Below are positions 61,666-64,000 of a stretch of 64,000 bases of DNA, in pieces. Position numbers and translations under genes: made by a program. Origin of the DNA: an uncultured Bacteroidales bacterium (lineage in GTDB: Bacteria > Bacteroidota > Bacteroidia > Bacteroidales > UBA932); the NCBI GenBank assembly GCA_900316955.1, contig ONEX01000010.1:1-64000 (forward strand), in the 5' to 3' direction. Numbering within the stretch: position 1 is the first letter of the stretch; every line of letters begins with the position of its first letter. The notes beneath the pieces were generated by a model. It was not told where the DNA came from, ran no database searches, and saw nothing but the letters and a program-made list of their open reading frames with translations.

Positions 61666-62531
61666 ATTACCCGGCAGGGGAGGACGAGGGACTGATACAG
61701 GAGGACTTCCGCCAGGCGCCGGTGGCCGGCTTCGTTCGGGTGGAGCCGGTCCTTGACCGTATCCTTGTAGAATAAGGCGGCATCCTCCTCCAGGATGGGA
61801 TACATTCCGGAAACGGCGTGCAGGTCGATGACGTTCACGCTCCAGACGTTGGCCGCTTCCTTGATAGCGTCGATGTACGCGTCCAGGTACAGGCCGATGC
61901 GGTTCTGCCAGGTTTCCTCGGGCTGGTAGTTGTCGTCGCCTGCATCGAAGAGGGCGCGGTGCACGGGTGTCAGGAAGGTGATGGGCGTTCCCGGGAAGGT
62001 CTCTTTCAACAGACGGACCGCGCGGTTGATCCGGCCCTTGAAGGTTCCCTCGTCATAGACGAATGTGCGGTGGAGCCGCTGGAAAACCCGCTTTGGCTCG
62101 CCCACGGCCGCTTCCACCTCTTCCACGGCTTCCGTGTACCATTCCCCGATGGGAATGCCGGAATTGTAGTCGTTGGTGCCCAGGAAAATGCAGATCATGT
62201 CCGGCTGTACGCCAGGGGCGGTCGCCTGGAACATCCTCACTTCCGCTTCCACGTCTTTCATCTGCCAGCCACTGATGGCGGGTACATAGGCGGTGATGCC
62301 CAGCCAGTCCGAGAGCCAGTCGTAATAATGCCGGTCCACGATGTGGGAAGCGACGCAGTCGCTGATGGAATCCCCGATGAACAGGACCTTCTTGCCTGTC
62401 CAGGGATGCCGGACCAGGCCGGTTTCCGCCGTCGGCGCCGCCGGCTCGATGACGGCCGCCCGGAACCGGTTCTGCGCTCGGACGGACAGGACGCAGAGCG
62501 ACAGGAGTACGAGAATCGTGACTTTTTTCAT
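61662..62531 (-). CDS. Secreted SGNH/GDSL hydrolase
   Basis: This 289-residue protein has a signal peptide (MKKVTILVLLSLCVLSVRAQ). The SGNH blocks are block I FIGDSISD with the nucleophile Ser, Gly in SGWQMKD, Asn in FLGTNDYN and block V VKDRLHPNEAGH with the catalytic Asp and His. It is probably a carbohydrate deacetylase/esterase, fitting its neighbours. The ATG at 62531 is chosen for the signal peptide. Confidence 0.88.
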   Translation of the reverse strand: MKKVTILVLLSLCVLSVRAQNRFRAAVIEPAAPTAETGLVRHPWTGKKVLFIGDSISDCVASHIVDRHYYDWLSDWLGITAYVPAISGWQMKDVEAEVRMFQATAPGVQPDMICIFLGTNDYNSGIPIGEWYTEAVEEVEAAVGEPKRVFQRLHRTFVYDEGTFKGRINRAVRLLKETFPGTPITFLTPVHRALFDAGDDNYQPEETWQNRIGLYLDAYIDAIKEAANVWSVNVIDLHAVSGMYPILEEDAALFYKDTVKDRLHPNEAGHRRLAEVLLYQSLVLPCRVI

Positions 62532-62543
62532 ATGCAACATTTG

Positions 62544-62631
62544 CAAATATACGTAAAAATACCTTGTTTTACATAGGGGAAAATAGTTTGTCGCAGGTGC
62601 AAACCTTTCCCGGAATTAATCGGTACTTTTG
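62544..62631. promoter_or_regulatory. Divergent -7 elements: SGNH hydrolase and the partial esterase gene
   Basis: TATATTTG lies on the minus strand at 62544-62551, 12 bp upstream of the SGNH gene, and TACTTTTG on the plus strand at 62624-62631, 24 bp upstream of the esterase gene. Clear -33 boxes are not visible. Confidence 0.45.
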
Positions 62632-62655
62632 CGACAGAACAACACGATACGCGAT

Positions 62656-64000
62656 ATGAAACGATTTCTTTGCATGGCTTTCGTCCTGACGATGAGCGTC
62701 GGGGCGTTTGCCCAGCCGGGCCGGATGCCGCAGCAGGTAATCCTGACCGCCCGCGCCACCAGTACCATCCAGTATGGCGGTCCTACCCGCGCGGAAGGCC
62801 GTTCGTACAACTTTACCCCCGTGTTTTTCATCTATCCGGATGGAAAGCTGGACGAGGCCGGTGCGGAGGCCCTGCTGCAGGAACTGGATATCCAGCCGTT
62901 GCTGGACAGCGAATACGGCAACGCGATGGTCATCAATCCCGTCGGGGACAAGTATGCCGCTGATGCGGATTTCGAGGCATTCGTGAACCTCTTCAATGCC
63001 AGCCGCGGCCCGGGGAACCTGAAGGTCGTGGGCATCGGCCAGGGGGCGACGTTCGTCAACCAGGTGATCGCCCAGAAGGCGGGTGGCCAGATTGCCGGCA
63101 TCCTGTCGGTGGGCGGCAAGCCCGGCAAGGCGGTCGATGCGGCCGGCGTGCCCGCGTATATCGCGGGGAAGGGGGCCGCGAAGGTGGCGAAGCCTTACCA
63201 GGCCGCCATCGCCGCCCACGCCGATGAACCCCTGCTGAAGGTGGTCGTGAACCCGGCCGAAAAGGCGTCCCTGAAGGAGGTCTTCGCCGAAGCCTGGAAA
63301 GAAGTGCTGGGCCGCAACTATCGGTATAACAATTACAACCATACCCATTACGAGGGCGCGCAGTTCGGCCAGTACGGGTCCTATGAACTGGAACCCTATC
63401 TGGACTGTGAATCCCTGGGCATCAAGCGGATCATCGTGGAACAGCCCGTGGGAAGGGGCCAGCGCGGGCAGGATGCCCCCAAGCAGCTCTGGTACGAGTA
63501 CTGGCCGGAGGAACTGCTGGAAAACGCCCCGGCGCGCAGCGTCCCCGTCATGGTTCTCCTGCATGGAAACCAGAACGATCCCCGTACGCAGGCCGAGACC
63601 TCCGGCTTCATCCAGGTGGCCGCCGAGGACCGTTTCTTCGTCGTGGAGATGGAGTGGCAGGGAACGCCCAACTACCAGGCCATGGGCCACGACGGCATCG
63701 AATCCGTCCTGTACCAGCTGTTCGCCAAGTATCCCCAGCTGGACCCTTCCCGCGTGTATGCCGAGGGCCTTTCCGCCGGCTCGATGACCGCGACCGCCCT
63801 GGGAATCAAGAAGTCCCATCTGTTCGCCGCCGTGGGCGGCCATTCCGGCGGCCTCCTCGTCAGCCCGGTGCCGGGATTCCCGTCTTTCGGCCCGCTCTGG
63901 GACGAGGCTGTCCAGAAACGGGGCGCCGTGGAAATGCCTTACTGCTCCGTCTTTGGCACGAAGGACAACGTAGTCCCTTACATCCGTCCCGACAATTGGC
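62656..64000 (+). CDS. Secreted alpha/beta-hydrolase esterase (PHB-depolymerase-like), 3' end outside the window
   Basis: The frame is open from the ATG at 62656 to the window end (448 codons, incomplete). A signal peptide (MKRFLCMAFVLTMSVGAFAQ) is followed by an N-terminal region (to about residue 215) and a hydrolase domain with VMVLLHGNQNDPRTQAETSG, FFVVEMEWQG and nucleophile Ser373 in EGLSAGSMTATAL, as in LpqC/PHB-depolymerase-type esterases. KDNVVPYIRP near the end should hold the acid residue; the His lies beyond. It is probably another plant-polymer esterase. Confidence 0.82.
   Translation, partial: MKRFLCMAFVLTMSVGAFAQPGRMPQQVILTARATSTIQYGGPTRAEGRSYNFTPVFFIYPDGKLDEAGAEALLQELDIQPLLDSEYGNAMVINPVGDKYAADADFEAFVNLFNASRGPGNLKVVGIGQGATFVNQVIAQKAGGQIAGILSVGGKPGKAVDAAGVPAYIAGKGAAKVAKPYQAAIAAHADEPLLKVVVNPAEKASLKEVFAEAWKEVLGRNYRYNNYNHTHYEGAQFGQYGSYELEPYLDCESLGIKRIIVEQPVGRGQRGQDAPKQLWYEYWPEELLENAPARSVPVMVLLHGNQNDPRTQAETSGFIQVAAEDRFFVVEMEWQGTPNYQAMGHDGIESVLYQLFAKYPQLDPSRVYAEGLSAGSMTATALGIKKSHLFAAVGGHSGGLLVSPVPGFPSFGPLWDEAVQKRGAVEMPYCSVFGTKDNVVPYIRPDNW

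Overview
The window looks like chromosomal DNA of a GC-rich gut or rumen Bacteroidales bacterium. The evidence is Bacteroidota-type promoters (TTG or TTTG, about 20 nt, then TAnnTTTG), a SusC/SusD pair, the E-DUF2764-A-B-D-I-K V-type ATPase operon, and many plant-cell-wall enzymes. Genus cannot be fixed from the sequence alone.

Region 1 (1-9,075) is mobile DNA of lower GC. A 5'-truncated IS21-type istA is followed by an intact istB and the repeat-rich IS end. Next comes a mobilizable-element module: Toprim primase, a small OB-like protein, an HTH protein, a candidate oriT, a MobC-like protein, SSB, an HUH relaxase, a TraG-type coupling protein and a lytic transglycosylase. It stops at three 11-bp direct repeats beside tRNA-Arg(ACG). 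No integrase is visible.

Region 2 (9,075-29,170) holds rplS, dnaJ-grpE and a GlpT/UhpT-type transporter divergent from a nutrient-uptake operon. That operon encodes a calcineurin-like phosphoesterase lipoprotein, a SusC receptor fused to a C-terminal OmpA domain, SusD, and a BACON-type surface protein with a duplicated 217-residue module. It is followed by a DUF1232 protein, a 51-residue gene overlapping a gene of unknown function, a scarred intergenic region, rpmE2, namZ-glmM, a DUF486 gene and tRNA-Glu(CTC).

Region 3 (29,170-43,900) has a winged-helix protein, an outer-membrane barrel gene, the V-type ATPase operon (K subunit with Na+-type ligands), an Omp85-like barrel gene, a sigma/anti-sigma operon with two secreted proteins, a REP-transposase remnant and an ABC-F ATPase.

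Region 4 (43,900-64,000) is a plant-glycan region. It encodes a GH10 xylanase fused to a CE1 esterase; an operon of GH3, CE1 esterase, steroid-5-alpha-reductase-like protein and Old-Yellow-Enzyme reductase; GH43; an acyl-CoA ligase divergent from an AraC regulator; GH94 phosphorylase with GH28; a HigBA toxin-antitoxin module; an SGNH hydrolase; and an esterase running off the window.

The most interesting points are the SusC-OmpA fusion, the paired 5-alpha-reductase/OYE genes in a glycosidase-esterase operon, the phosphoester-type Sus locus, and REP-like palindromes found both between genes and in frame inside two coding sequences, with a REP-transposase relic in the same window. All functional assignments rest on reading motifs; no database search was run.
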